From: Tateyamaria omphalii
GTDB taxonomy: Bacteria; Pseudomonadota; Alphaproteobacteria; Rhodobacterales; Rhodobacteraceae
Reading direction: 5' to 3'
Assembly (NCBI RefSeq): GCF_014651375.1
Contig: NZ_BMWT01000010.1
Coordinates: 1-64,000 of the forward strand
DNA length: 64,000 nt
Shown here piece by piece: positions 44,586 through 52,594 of the stretch. How positions within the stretch are numbered: position 1 is the stretch's first letter; the number at the start of each line of letters is the position of its first letter. The notes under the pieces were generated by a model. That model saw nothing but the letters and a program-made list of their open reading frames with translations, made no database searches and had not been told where the DNA came from. Made by a program: the position numbers and the translations under genes.

Positions 44586-46050
44586 AGCCAGAGCAGGCGT
44601 CGTGCTGCCATTTGCATTGGCGCGGGACACGCGGGTCATTCTGGATGGCGACACACTTGTTCTGGGCCCAAAGCCGCTTGCGCTTGGATTGCGCGAGGCA
44701 CAGCGGCGCGTGGCGACGGCCGGACAGGAGAACATGCGTGTCACGCATTTGGACGCCGCTGCCTTCGACGCCGCGCTGGCCCGCGTCTATGATCAGGTGG
44801 ACACGCAAGAGCAGGACGGCGTGCTCTTTGAACTGGCCGACGGAACGACAGGTGCGGGTCGCCAACGCGACTTGCTTGATGCTGAAAGTGATGCCCCCGT
44901 CATCCAGTTGGTGAACCAGCTTCTGCGTCGGGCCGTGACCTCCGGCGCATCGGACCTGCATATCGAACCCTACGAGGATGGCCTGCGGGCGCGGATGCGC
45001 ATCGATGGTTTCCTGCAAAAGATCATGGACCGGTCTGATGTTCCGACCCGCCGGGTCGTTTCGCGCCTCAAAGTAATGGCTGGCCTTGATATTGCGGAAA
45101 CACGTCTGCCGCAGGATGGGCGCATTCCGTTGACCTTTGGGGGCCGTACCATTGATACGCGCGTCAGCTCGCTGCCCGGCAACTACGGCGAACGGATCGT
45201 TCTGCGGATTCTTGATCGTTCTTCGGGTCTGATGCCGTTGTCTCAGCTGGGTCTCAGCAACGCACAGGTCGCGCTGCTGCATCGTCTGTCGGCCTTGCCC
45301 AACGGGATCATCCTTGCCACTGGTCCAACCGGGGCAGGCAAAACAACGACCCTGTATTCGCTGCTGCAGCTCGCCAATCGTGACGAACGCAACATTGTCA
45401 CTGTCGAAGACCCCATCGAGTATGATCTGCCAGGCATCAGCCAATCCCAGATCAATGCAGAGATTGGCATGACTTTTGCCAATGGTTTGCGGGCTACCTT
45501 GCGTCAGGACCCCGATGTCATTCTGGTGGGCGAAATCCGGGATGGAGAGACAGCAAGCGTCGCGGCCCAGGCGGCTTTGACGGGCCACCTCGTTTTCTCG
45601 TCCCTGCACGCCAATGGATCGGTTGGGGCTGTTGTGCGCCTACGCGATCTTGGCCTTGATGACTTTCTGATCGCTGCAACGCTTCGCGGGGTGATCGCGC
45701 AACGGCTACTGCGCCGTCTCTGCGATACATGCAGCACAACCCGGGCCGTGACCGCCGCCGAGACGGCGCATTTCGAACGGCACCAGATTGAGCCGCCAGC
45801 ATATGTAAAGGATGCCGTCGGGTGTGATGAATGCGGCGGCATCGGCTATTCCGGTCGCGTCGGTGTCTTCGAGATGATCGAAGTGGGCGAAACCCTGCGT
45901 GCGGCCATTGATCGGGGCGAAAATGAAACGGCGTTGCGCGCCATCGCCATGCAGGAACGCGAAAGCCTGTTTGGTCAGGGCCTGTTGGAAGTTGCTGCCG
46001 GACAGACAACTTTGGCAGAAACCTTGCGCGTGGTCGGAGACGTCGCGTGA
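44524..46050 (+). CDS. gspE: Type II secretion ATPase GspE
   Basis: The cytoplasmic hexameric ATPase that powers secretion; about 508 residues. Walker A GPTGAGKTTTLYSLL is near residue 268, the Asp box is VEDPIEYDLPGISQSQI, Walker B is VILVGEIRDGETA, and the zinc CM domain has CDTC...CDECGGIGYSGR. The start is ambiguous because gspD overlaps: the ATG at 44524 (MLPKAETSHP) lies 62 bp inside gspD, while a GTG near 44602 would begin just before the first conserved domain. The stop overlaps the gspF start by 4 bp. Confidence 0.96.
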   Translation: MLPKAETSHPSQPVSALEEDEARAGVVLPFALARDTRVILDGDTLVLGPKPLALGLREAQRRVATAGQENMRVTHLDAAAFDAALARVYDQVDTQEQDGVLFELADGTTGAGRQRDLLDAESDAPVIQLVNQLLRRAVTSGASDLHIEPYEDGLRARMRIDGFLQKIMDRSDVPTRRVVSRLKVMAGLDIAETRLPQDGRIPLTFGGRTIDTRVSSLPGNYGERIVLRILDRSSGLMPLSQLGLSNAQVALLHRLSALPNGIILATGPTGAGKTTTLYSLLQLANRDERNIVTVEDPIEYDLPGISQSQINAEIGMTFANGLRATLRQDPDVILVGEIRDGETASVAAQAALTGHLVFSSLHANGSVGAVVRLRDLGLDDFLIAATLRGVIAQRLLRRLCDTCSTTRAVTAAETAHFERHQIEPPAYVKDAVGCDECGGIGYSGRVGVFEMIEVGETLRAAIDRGENETALRAIAMQERESLFGQGLLEVAAGQTTLAETLRVVGDVA

Positions 46051-47264
46051 AAGCCTATTCGTATACCGCGTTCACGGCAGATGGGGCACAACGCAAGGGG
46101 CTTGTCGTCGCCGAGACAGAAACTGACGCGGCAAGTCAGCTCAGTGCACAAGGTCTGTATGTGGCCGACCTTGCCTTCAAGGAAAACGCAAAAACCGAAA
46201 AACTGGGATTGGGTCGTCGCGCCATATTGAATGATGACCTTCGGGCTGTGTTTACACGGCAGATGGCCGTTCTACTGGGCGCGGAAATGCCGGTTGAAGC
46301 CGCGTTGGATGCTGTGCGGCAAGGAGGACACAAGTCACTGGATACGGTTGCGGCTCGGGCAAGGGCGCGCTTGATGGATGGGGCGACCCTTTCCGAAAGC
46401 TTGGCGGGCAGCGGCGGGGGGTTCGCGGCGTATTATCTGGCCTCGGTCCAAGCCGGCGAGAATGCAGGCCACCTTGGGGCAGTCTTCAACGAACTGGCCA
46501 CGCATCTTGAAACGCAGGGGCAAGAACGCGCACAGATTTCGACGGCGCTTTTGTATCCGGCCTTTGTCGCGGCGGTTTCGCTTCTGGTCTGCGGTGTTCT
46601 GATGGTAAATGTCGCGCCGGAGATCGTGGATATGTTTGCAATGTCCGACCGGCCGCTGCCGCAAATTACGCAGGTGGTCATCGCAATTTCCGACTTGATA
46701 CAGTCAAACTTTCTGTTGATAGGACTTGGCATTCTTGGCCTTGTGGTTTTGAGCATCGCAAGCGCGCGCATCCCGGCACTTCGACACCGCCGGGATCGGT
46801 TGGCTTGTGCACTGCCGATGATCGGCCGGTTCATGCGATTGGACGCGTCCGTGCAGTATCTGCGCACCCTGTCGCTCGTTCTTGCCAGTAAAAGCACGGT
46901 TCCAAATGCCGTCGAAAACGCCACAAACGTTCTTACGGTTGATCAGTTCCACCGTCAGGGCGAAGCGGTATCTGAAGCCGTACGACGGGGAGAAAGTTTA
47001 AGTCAGGCCTTGTTGCACCTGAAGATCATCCCACCCGTTGCCCGGCAATTGATTCAAGCGGGCGAGGCTTCCGTCCGTCTCGCCCCGATGACAGACCGCG
47101 CGGCCCAGATGGTCGAAAATGGCCTTGCGACGGAACGCAAACGCATTGCCGCGGTTTTGGAACCACTGCTGATGATGCTGATTGGGGCCTTTGTTCTGGT
47201 AATTGTGTTGGCCGTCCTGCTTCCCATATTTGACCTGCAATCGGTGGTCAGCGACGGGCTGTAG
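46047..47264 (+). CDS. gspF: Type II secretion inner-membrane platform GspF
   Basis: A polytopic platform protein of 405 residues, the usual length. The N-terminal MKAYSYTAFTADGAQRKG is characteristic. Two T2SSF domains are present (FTRQMAVLLGAEMPVEAAL and YLRTLSLVLASKSTVPNAV), with three membrane segments near 170-190, 220-240 and 375-400. Translation is coupled to gspE. It ends 3 bp from the stop of the converging TPR-sulfotransferase gene, leaving no room for a terminator. Confidence 0.96.
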   Translation: MKAYSYTAFTADGAQRKGLVVAETETDAASQLSAQGLYVADLAFKENAKTEKLGLGRRAILNDDLRAVFTRQMAVLLGAEMPVEAALDAVRQGGHKSLDTVAARARARLMDGATLSESLAGSGGGFAAYYLASVQAGENAGHLGAVFNELATHLETQGQERAQISTALLYPAFVAAVSLLVCGVLMVNVAPEIVDMFAMSDRPLPQITQVVIAISDLIQSNFLLIGLGILGLVVLSIASARIPALRHRRDRLACALPMIGRFMRLDASVQYLRTLSLVLASKSTVPNAVENATNVLTVDQFHRQGEAVSEAVRRGESLSQALLHLKIIPPVARQLIQAGEASVRLAPMTDRAAQMVENGLATERKRIAAVLEPLLMMLIGAFVLVIVLAVLLPIFDLQSVVSDGL

Positions 47265-47267
47265 AAG

Positions 47268-49103
47268 CTAGCCCTCCAAGCCACAGATTTTTCGATCCTC
47301 TGGCGACAGATGATCGCCCAACTGTTCCGCCATATCCTGCAGCAACGGGCCGTACCGTTTCCACTTGGCCACGGACGAAGAGTAGATTGGCTGCCGCACC
47401 TGGCTGACGGACGCCGTATTCACCGCACGCAATGACTTGGTGTGGTCCAGCATGGATTCATCAAAATCCAGCCCAACAAAGCGAGTTACATCGCGCATCT
47501 GCCCTTCGGGGTCCGCCACAACCTGTTCATACTCAACAAATCGCGCCTGCTTGGGCAGGGTGGAAACGTAGTGGTTCGCAGTCCTGTCAAACTGCTTGTA
47601 GATCGAAACCAGCGTGTCGATCCGCGTCGAATAGGGCTGGTGAGCACCAAAATTCTGCATCAGGTTTGACAGCAGGTTGTCCATTGGATGCCTGCGCATG
47701 ATCAGGATCTTGGCGCGCGGAAAGGCAAGCGCGAGGATACCCGCGTACAGATAGTTGTTTGGCATCTTGTCAGACACGTATTCTGACTTCAGCCCCTCGC
47801 CATGCAGGAAGGTCTGGTAGTGTTCCGCAAAGGCCGTCAGCATGTCATCGGTGACAGAACTGTCCTTTGCCTCTTTCTCCAGGACTTTCAAAAGTCCGGG
47901 GCTTCTTTGGAAAGCAAAAGTGGTCGCCATCAGCTCTCCACCTGCCTGAACCTGCGGGTGACGCGAGAACATTTGATCCATCAAGGTCGTGCCTGAACGG
48001 GGCATGCCACAGATAAAGATCGGTGCGACATCGTGGAGGCCTGCATCGCGATGCTGTTCAACGAAGGCAGGCGTGACAAGCGATCGCATCCGCTCGTGCC
48101 GCGCATCATGAGTGTCCTGATCAAAAGGATGTATCTCAGCCGTCAGGGCGTTTGCCCTGCGGAAGTCGGCAATGGCCGTTTCTTCGTCGCGCAGGTCGTC
48201 TGCCGCTTTGCCCATAGCAAAAAGAAGGTTGATCTTCTGCTCGTTTGGCAGGTCATCCAGTCTTTGTGCGTATTGCTTCATCAACTGGTATTCTGGGCTG
48301 TCTTCCTTGGTTTTGCGCAGGTTGATCAGCAGACACAACGCCGGAAGGCCAGCACCACGCATCTTGGTCACATTCAAAAGGGCCGTCGCCGCTTCATCCA
48401 TGCGGCCAAGTGCAGCCAGTATTCTTCCCAGATACGTCCAAGCCTCAGCCGCATCTGGTGCCAGTTCAATGGCGCGGCGGGCATGGTGCTCTGCCGCTTC
48501 ATGCCGCTCGGCACGGAACAGGGCATGGGCCAGATTGACATGAGCGGCAATGGATTGCGGATCCAGCGCCAGCGCGCGAAACAGAGGATCAATGGCGCGC
48601 TGAAACCGGCGGCTGCGAATGAACGCTTGCGCCAGGTTCAGGTGCACGTCCAACATATCACCATCCAGTGCCGCGGCGCGGCTCAGCGTCCCGATCGCCT
48701 CATCATACTGTTCCTTGACGACCAGTGCCGCTCCAAGGTTCGCATGGGCAAGGGCAAGGTTCGGGGCCATCTCGGTCGCTGACCGGAACTTTGGGATCGC
48801 CTCGTCGATCTTCCCATCCCGCGCAAGGAAGCTGCCGTGGTCGAGCAATGCCAGAACGTTGCCGCTGTCGTTGTCAGCCACCAACTCCAACAACTCCATC
48901 CCCATGTCCTTCTCACCCTGGTGCAACAGGTTCAACCCCTTGAGATGCAACAGCTGCGGATGGTTTTCGAATTCAGCGAGAAGGGTATCAAGCGATTGCC
49001 CGGCCTCGTCATAGCGGCCAGCGTTTTGGTGGCGCTGGATGCGCGCAACGTCTTCGTTCAGTTGCTTGAGCCTGTCGGCGTCGGGAAGTGTTGGCGAAGT
49101 CAT
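47268..49103 (-). CDS. TPR-sulfotransferase fusion protein
   Basis: A 611-residue cytoplasmic protein. Residues about 20-260 carry six to seven TPR motifs (for example AHANLGAALVVKEQYDEAIGTL). The C-terminal half is a sulfotransferase domain (Sulfotransfer_3 type) with the PAPS loop PIFICGMPRSGTTLMDQMFS near residue 361 and ILIMRRHPMDNLLSNL as the second motif. I start at the ATG at 49103 (MTSPTLPDADR). TPR-sulfotransferase fusions are common in marine alphaproteobacteria, but their acceptors are mostly unknown; the TPR part may recruit a protein or glycan substrate. Convergent with gspF. Confidence 0.92.
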   Translation of the reverse strand: MTSPTLPDADRLKQLNEDVARIQRHQNAGRYDEAGQSLDTLLAEFENHPQLLHLKGLNLLHQGEKDMGMELLELVADNDSGNVLALLDHGSFLARDGKIDEAIPKFRSATEMAPNLALAHANLGAALVVKEQYDEAIGTLSRAAALDGDMLDVHLNLAQAFIRSRRFQRAIDPLFRALALDPQSIAAHVNLAHALFRAERHEAAEHHARRAIELAPDAAEAWTYLGRILAALGRMDEAATALLNVTKMRGAGLPALCLLINLRKTKEDSPEYQLMKQYAQRLDDLPNEQKINLLFAMGKAADDLRDEETAIADFRRANALTAEIHPFDQDTHDARHERMRSLVTPAFVEQHRDAGLHDVAPIFICGMPRSGTTLMDQMFSRHPQVQAGGELMATTFAFQRSPGLLKVLEKEAKDSSVTDDMLTAFAEHYQTFLHGEGLKSEYVSDKMPNNYLYAGILALAFPRAKILIMRRHPMDNLLSNLMQNFGAHQPYSTRIDTLVSIYKQFDRTANHYVSTLPKQARFVEYEQVVADPEGQMRDVTRFVGLDFDESMLDHTKSLRAVNTASVSQVRQPIYSSSVAKWKRYGPLLQDMAEQLGDHLSPEDRKICGLEG

Positions 49104-49183
49104 AAAAAGCTCTTTTGCGCTGTCAAACCGGGCTTGCCACATACTGCGTTATGGTAACGGCACCAGCAAGCCGGATAACGAAA

Positions 49184-49207
49184 AAGGGCCCGCAGAAGCG
49201 AGCCCTT
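49184..49207 (-). terminator. Terminator of the Hint-domain gene
   Basis: AAGGGCCCGC (49185-49194) and GCGAGCCCTT (49198-49207) form a GC-rich stem with one mismatch-type bulge and an AGAA loop. On the minus strand it ends in TTTTTCG. It lies 22 bp past the Hint gene stop. Confidence 0.7.
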
Positions 49208-49228
49208 AATCATGTAAATTCTACTGGT

Positions 49229-50284
49229 TCAGGCGACCTTGCGTCCTGCGGTCAGACCAAGTGCATCGGCGCGGTCAGACAGGGCGCGTACGACATCCTG
49301 TGGCACCATGCGGCTTGCAACAATCCGTGGTACCGACATCTCGGGGATGATCGGCGCATCTGCCTGTTCGTGGCCATTGATGAATGCGTCGCGACCAACG
49401 GCATCCAGATAGGTTTCCGATGCCGCATCCTCGGCCAGCACCAGTTCGTGCGCGCCGGTGTCGATATGATAGTAGGTGAACCCGTCCATCGGCATCTGTG
49501 CAACCTGATAGATCGAACGCCCATTCACCAGCGCCGTTGCGTTGTACAGAATGCCGTCGATCTCCATGGCGTGGTCGGGCGACACAAACAGGTCGCGTGA
49601 CGGAACATTTGGAGCGATAGAACCAGTCGCAAAGCAGATAGGATTTGCCTTGGCCGGTGTCGCAGTGCTGGTGTCGATGGGCTGGATGCCGAGCCAGCGC
49701 ACGGTCGTCGTGCCGCCATCTGCGGTCAGGATCTCGTCGCCGGGTTGCAGCGTTTCAACAGCAACGCGGCCTGCCGGTGTCGCAATGCCGGTGCCCTCAA
49801 GGTAGCAGGTGATCGCTGCTGTAACGCTGTCGATTGTGATGGCATTCGATCCAGCTCCGGTCGCTGTAAAGCGAACTTCGCTGTAGTTTTCCGTCGTCGG
49901 AACGCTGATCGCCGCGCCTGCCGCGCCCGCAGAGACCGTCGTGACAAGGTTCAGGGCGGTATTCGTTTCATGTACAAGGGTGACGTTCCACGTGCCTGAA
50001 ACATAGGTCCCAAGGTTGAGGGTCACGCTTCCCATACCCGTTGGACCGATGTTATTCAGTGCCTGCGTCGGATTCAGTGCCAGAACAAACGCACCGCCCG
50101 CCACGGTGTCCGTGATCGAGATTTGGTTAACCACCGAAAACTGTGCGTTCAAAACCCCGCTGTTGCCGCTTGTGCTCAGCGTGAAATTGACCGGGCTTCC
50201 CGATGACGTGTCAGTGAAGTTGATCGAGAAAGTTGATCCAGTTCCAGCAACTGCCGAACCAGTGATAAAATCGAAGGTGGGCAT
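49229..50284 (-). CDS. Hint-domain (Hint_2) protein
   Basis: A 351-residue protein with a beta-rich N-terminal domain (residues 1-155, Thr/Asn/Gly-rich, resembling secreted adhesin modules). From Cys160 follows a Hedgehog/intein Hint_2 domain: CYLEGTGIATPAGRVAVETL, ADGGTTTVRWLG, then LFVSPDHAMEIDG and the late AHELVLAEDAASETYLD. Hint_2 domains occur in many Rhodobacteraceae surface proteins, where they may self-process; the nucleophilic Cys and the His of SPDHA are present. There is no Sec signal. The Shine-Dalgarno AGGGACG supports the ATG at 50284. Confidence 0.9.
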   Translation of the reverse strand: MPTFDFITGSAVAGTGSTFSINFTDTSSGSPVNFTLSTSGNSGVLNAQFSVVNQISITDTVAGGAFVLALNPTQALNNIGPTGMGSVTLNLGTYVSGTWNVTLVHETNTALNLVTTVSAGAAGAAISVPTTENYSEVRFTATGAGSNAITIDSVTAAITCYLEGTGIATPAGRVAVETLQPGDEILTADGGTTTVRWLGIQPIDTSTATPAKANPICFATGSIAPNVPSRDLFVSPDHAMEIDGILYNATALVNGRSIYQVAQMPMDGFTYYHIDTGAHELVLAEDAASETYLDAVGRDAFINGHEQADAPIIPEMSVPRIVASRMVPQDVVRALSDRADALGLTAGRKVA

Positions 50285-50448
50285 TGCGCGTCCCTACTGT
50301 TACAAATTGTTAACGCAGCCTTAAGGCAAGATAAGTGATTACGCCAACGAAAAACTGTGATTTTCAACCACGTGTTGTGTGATACGGCGGGAAACTGTCA
50401 AAACAAGTGCCTTGTGCGCCCTGCGCGCAACTGTTGGCTGAACCGAAT

Positions 50449-50769
50449 ATGAGCGACATCTTGAAACTGACTTCAGACCTTTTCGAACCCCATGTTGGCG
50501 CAGACCTGATTGTCCACTTAGATGATGGAGCACCTTTTCCCATAACCCTGACCAAGGTCACGGGAGCTGGCAATCCGGTGTCCGAAGATGAAAAAAGCGG
50601 GGGCGCGGCTCACACTGCGTTCGTTCTGGATTTGAAGGGTCCGGTCGAACCGGTTCTGCCATCCCTGACCTTTCCAGTGTCAGCTGAAAACATACCGCCC
50701 ACTCCTGTCTTCATCAGTGCGCATGCGCAGGATGAGGGTGGCACATACTATTCCATAGTCATCAGCTAG
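50449..50769 (+). CDS. DUF6916-like small protein
   Basis: A 106-residue protein starting MSDILKLTSDLFEPHVG. It aligns by eye with the small protein at 51313-51777: F-P-VG opening, a short strand region, F..FDL.GP followed by ILP.L...PxxG-type segments, and a terminal GGxYYxIVI. I recall such proteins as DUF6916, usually encoded next to tail-collar proteins. Function unknown. It converges with the acetyltransferase gene, overlapping by 4 bp. Confidence 0.65.
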   Translation: MSDILKLTSDLFEPHVGADLIVHLDDGAPFPITLTKVTGAGNPVSEDEKSGGAAHTAFVLDLKGPVEPVLPSLTFPVSAENIPPTPVFISAHAQDEGGTYYSIVIS

Positions 50770-51260
50770 GATCCGGACCAAACCATCGAAGCAAACGGTA
50801 CGTTTCGGTCGGTGACTTCAAAACCAAACCGCGCATAGAGCTTTTCGGCACGTTGCCCGCTCAGGACTTTGAGCGACAGGCGAACACTCCGATTTTGAGC
50901 AGCTTCACACAGAGACTGTAGCACGTTGCTGCCAATGCCCTTCGACTGCATGCTTGGCACAATCGCGAAGTCGATCATGTGCACCGGATCGCTTGAGAAG
51001 TCGACATAAAGCCGCCCAACCGGCTGACCATCTTTCAACAGGATCATGTTGACCGCCAGTGGAAAAGCCCGCTTGTACTCTTGGACCTGGGCATTGTGTT
51101 GCTGTTCAAGCATCTGCAGCAGGGCAGGTTCAGGTAAGGGCAAAGACCCCATGGCTTGTCGCTGCACCTGCATGAACAGGTCGCGCAGGAAAGGTGCATA
51201 CTGCGATGATGCAAGTGTCACATCACAATCAGCAACGGACAAATGCCAAGCATCAGCCAT
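50766..51260 (-). CDS. GNAT-family N-acetyltransferase
   Basis: A 164-residue acetyltransferase fold. The acetyl-CoA-binding segment is FAIVPSMQSKGIGSNVLQSLCEAAQ, an Rx2GxG/A-type motif with KGIGS, followed by VRLSLKVLSGQRAEKLYARFGFEV, typical of the C-terminal GNAT strands. The acceptor is unknown. I use the ATG at 51260 (MADAWHLS). It lies between the two DUF6916-like genes in the tail-collar cassette and may modify one of their products. Confidence 0.82.
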   Translation of the reverse strand: MADAWHLSVADCDVTLASSQYAPFLRDLFMQVQRQAMGSLPLPEPALLQMLEQQHNAQVQEYKRAFPLAVNMILLKDGQPVGRLYVDFSSDPVHMIDFAIVPSMQSKGIGSNVLQSLCEAAQNRSVRLSLKVLSGQRAEKLYARFGFEVTDRNVPFASMVWSGS

Positions 51261-51312
51261 CAAGTATCCCGTGTAAGGGTAGGGGACCCGCCCGTGCGAA
51301 TCCCCGATTGCG

Positions 51313-51777
51313 TCAGTTTAAAACCATTTCGATCTCAAACCCTCCACCGCTCTGCGGAAGCGTCTTGAGATAAGCTTGAATTGTTCCGATCTTGGGGTGC
51401 GATACCGTGCGGACGGAATCCTCAGATGCGGCCAGTAGCTGGGCGTCAGGTCCATCAAAGGTCGCGAGCACACCAGTCCGGCGTTTAAGATGCGCGGGAC
51501 GGGCCGGATCTGCTTCTGGTGAAACAACCTCAACCAGTCTTAGAGCCAGTGTTCCGTGTTCCTCTGTTCGCACGCGAAAGCGTTGACCAACAAAGGGTTC
51601 CAGTTCATCTGCTGTTGCCGTGGGCCAACGCGCCGGCGCAACAGGCCGCTGTGGTGCAGCACGAGGTGACACTGCTGCCGCACCAACCGAGGCCGACACT
51701 GGCAAGGCCAATCCACCAACGATGGCGGTCTTTGCTGCCAGCACCATTCGACGCGTCCATCCGAAAATCTCTACCAT
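51313..51777 (-). CDS. DUF6916-like protein with Tat-type leader
   Basis: A 154-residue protein. Residues 1-35 look like a twin-arginine signal (GWTRRMVLAAKTAIVGGLAL). The mature part carries the same pattern as the DUF6916-like protein upstream: LEPFVGQRFRV, then LRLVEV, GVLATFDGP, HPKIGTIQAYLKTL and GGGFEIEMVLN. Its ribosome site GGAGAG supports the start. It follows the tail-collar gene on the same strand by 26 bp, so the two are probably one transcription unit, with this protein sent to the periplasm. Confidence 0.7.
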   Translation of the reverse strand: MVEIFGWTRRMVLAAKTAIVGGLALPVSASVGAAAVSPRAAPQRPVAPARWPTATADELEPFVGQRFRVRTEEHGTLALRLVEVVSPEADPARPAHLKRRTGVLATFDGPDAQLLAASEDSVRTVSHPKIGTIQAYLKTLPQSGGGFEIEMVLN

Positions 51778-51803
51778 GTCGCTCTCCTATACCAGCCTGC
51801 ACA

Positions 51804-52394
51804 TCAGCTGCGCGATGGGAAGATGCCGAACAAGCAAATGATGTAATTGACGCATTGGAAAGGCTGCACGTTCGTATGTGACAGGTTTCCTCCAACATTC
51901 TGTTCGGTAACCGCCACGTTAACATCGACTTGAACGTCGACCATTGCGGGATCCATGACCACGTCTTCTGCCGGTGCATTGGCCCGGAAAATGTTGGTTC
52001 CGCCGGCCAGCATGTTTCCAGCGGGTGTCGAGACGTTGCCGGCACGGCTCTCTGCCCGCATTTGAGATGTCGTGTTCGTTGTCGCTGTTGCTGATGGAAA
52101 ATGGTTGTGTGACGGAATCTGCGTCGTATTGAGCGTGACGTTCTCAACACCTCCGCGTTGTCCAAGGCTTCGGCTCGTCAGTCCCGGACCATGCCCAGGG
52201 TGCATAGCGACACGTCCGCGCAGGTCAGGCAATGCAAATGTCGTACGTCCATCACCACCATAAGTTGTGCCAATAATTGAAAAAAGTGCGGTATTTGAAG
52301 AGATCGCCAGAAGCTGACCATCGCAAAAGGCCCACGCACGCGGCGCAAAGTTCCCGCCGAACATCATAATTTGTGCAATATATGCATCTGACAT
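51804..52394 (-). CDS. Tail-collar (MdpB-type) protein
   Basis: A 196-residue phage Tail_Collar domain protein of the microcystin-dependent-protein kind. The diagnostic start MSDAYIAQIMMFGGNFAPRAW and the following AFCDGQLLAISSNTALFSIIG, YGGDGRTTFALPDLRGRVAM and C-terminal QPFQCVNYIICLFGIFPSR are all present. There is no signal peptide and no phage genes surround it. Stand-alone collar proteins occur in many bacteria, usually next to DUF6916-like proteins, as here. Function unknown, presumably a trimeric surface or receptor-binding protein. Confidence 0.93.
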   Translation of the reverse strand: MSDAYIAQIMMFGGNFAPRAWAFCDGQLLAISSNTALFSIIGTTYGGDGRTTFALPDLRGRVAMHPGHGPGLTSRSLGQRGGVENVTLNTTQIPSHNHFPSATATTNTTSQMRAESRAGNVSTPAGNMLAGGTNIFRANAPAEDVVMDPAMVDVQVDVNVAVTEQNVGGNLSHTNVQPFQCVNYIICLFGIFPSRS

Positions 52395-52594
52395 AGAATT
52401 TTTCCCCAGAAAACTAAAAGTGGTGGGTCAACGGTAAAGATCGCAATGCCGATCTGTAAAGAACTATTCCTGGTTGTGAGGAGTTATGTTTTGTTTTTCT
52501 GTGATCCTTGCAGCAGCGGCGGCGGCGTGCATAAACAGGCTTTTATCGCTCAATCGGGCATCTCACCCTATTCAGACAATGCAGTTGGGCAATT

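Noticed and set aside
44377-45609. 410-codon minus-strand frame opposite gspE
   Set aside because: gspE has all its ATPase motifs on the plus strand; the opposite frame shows none.
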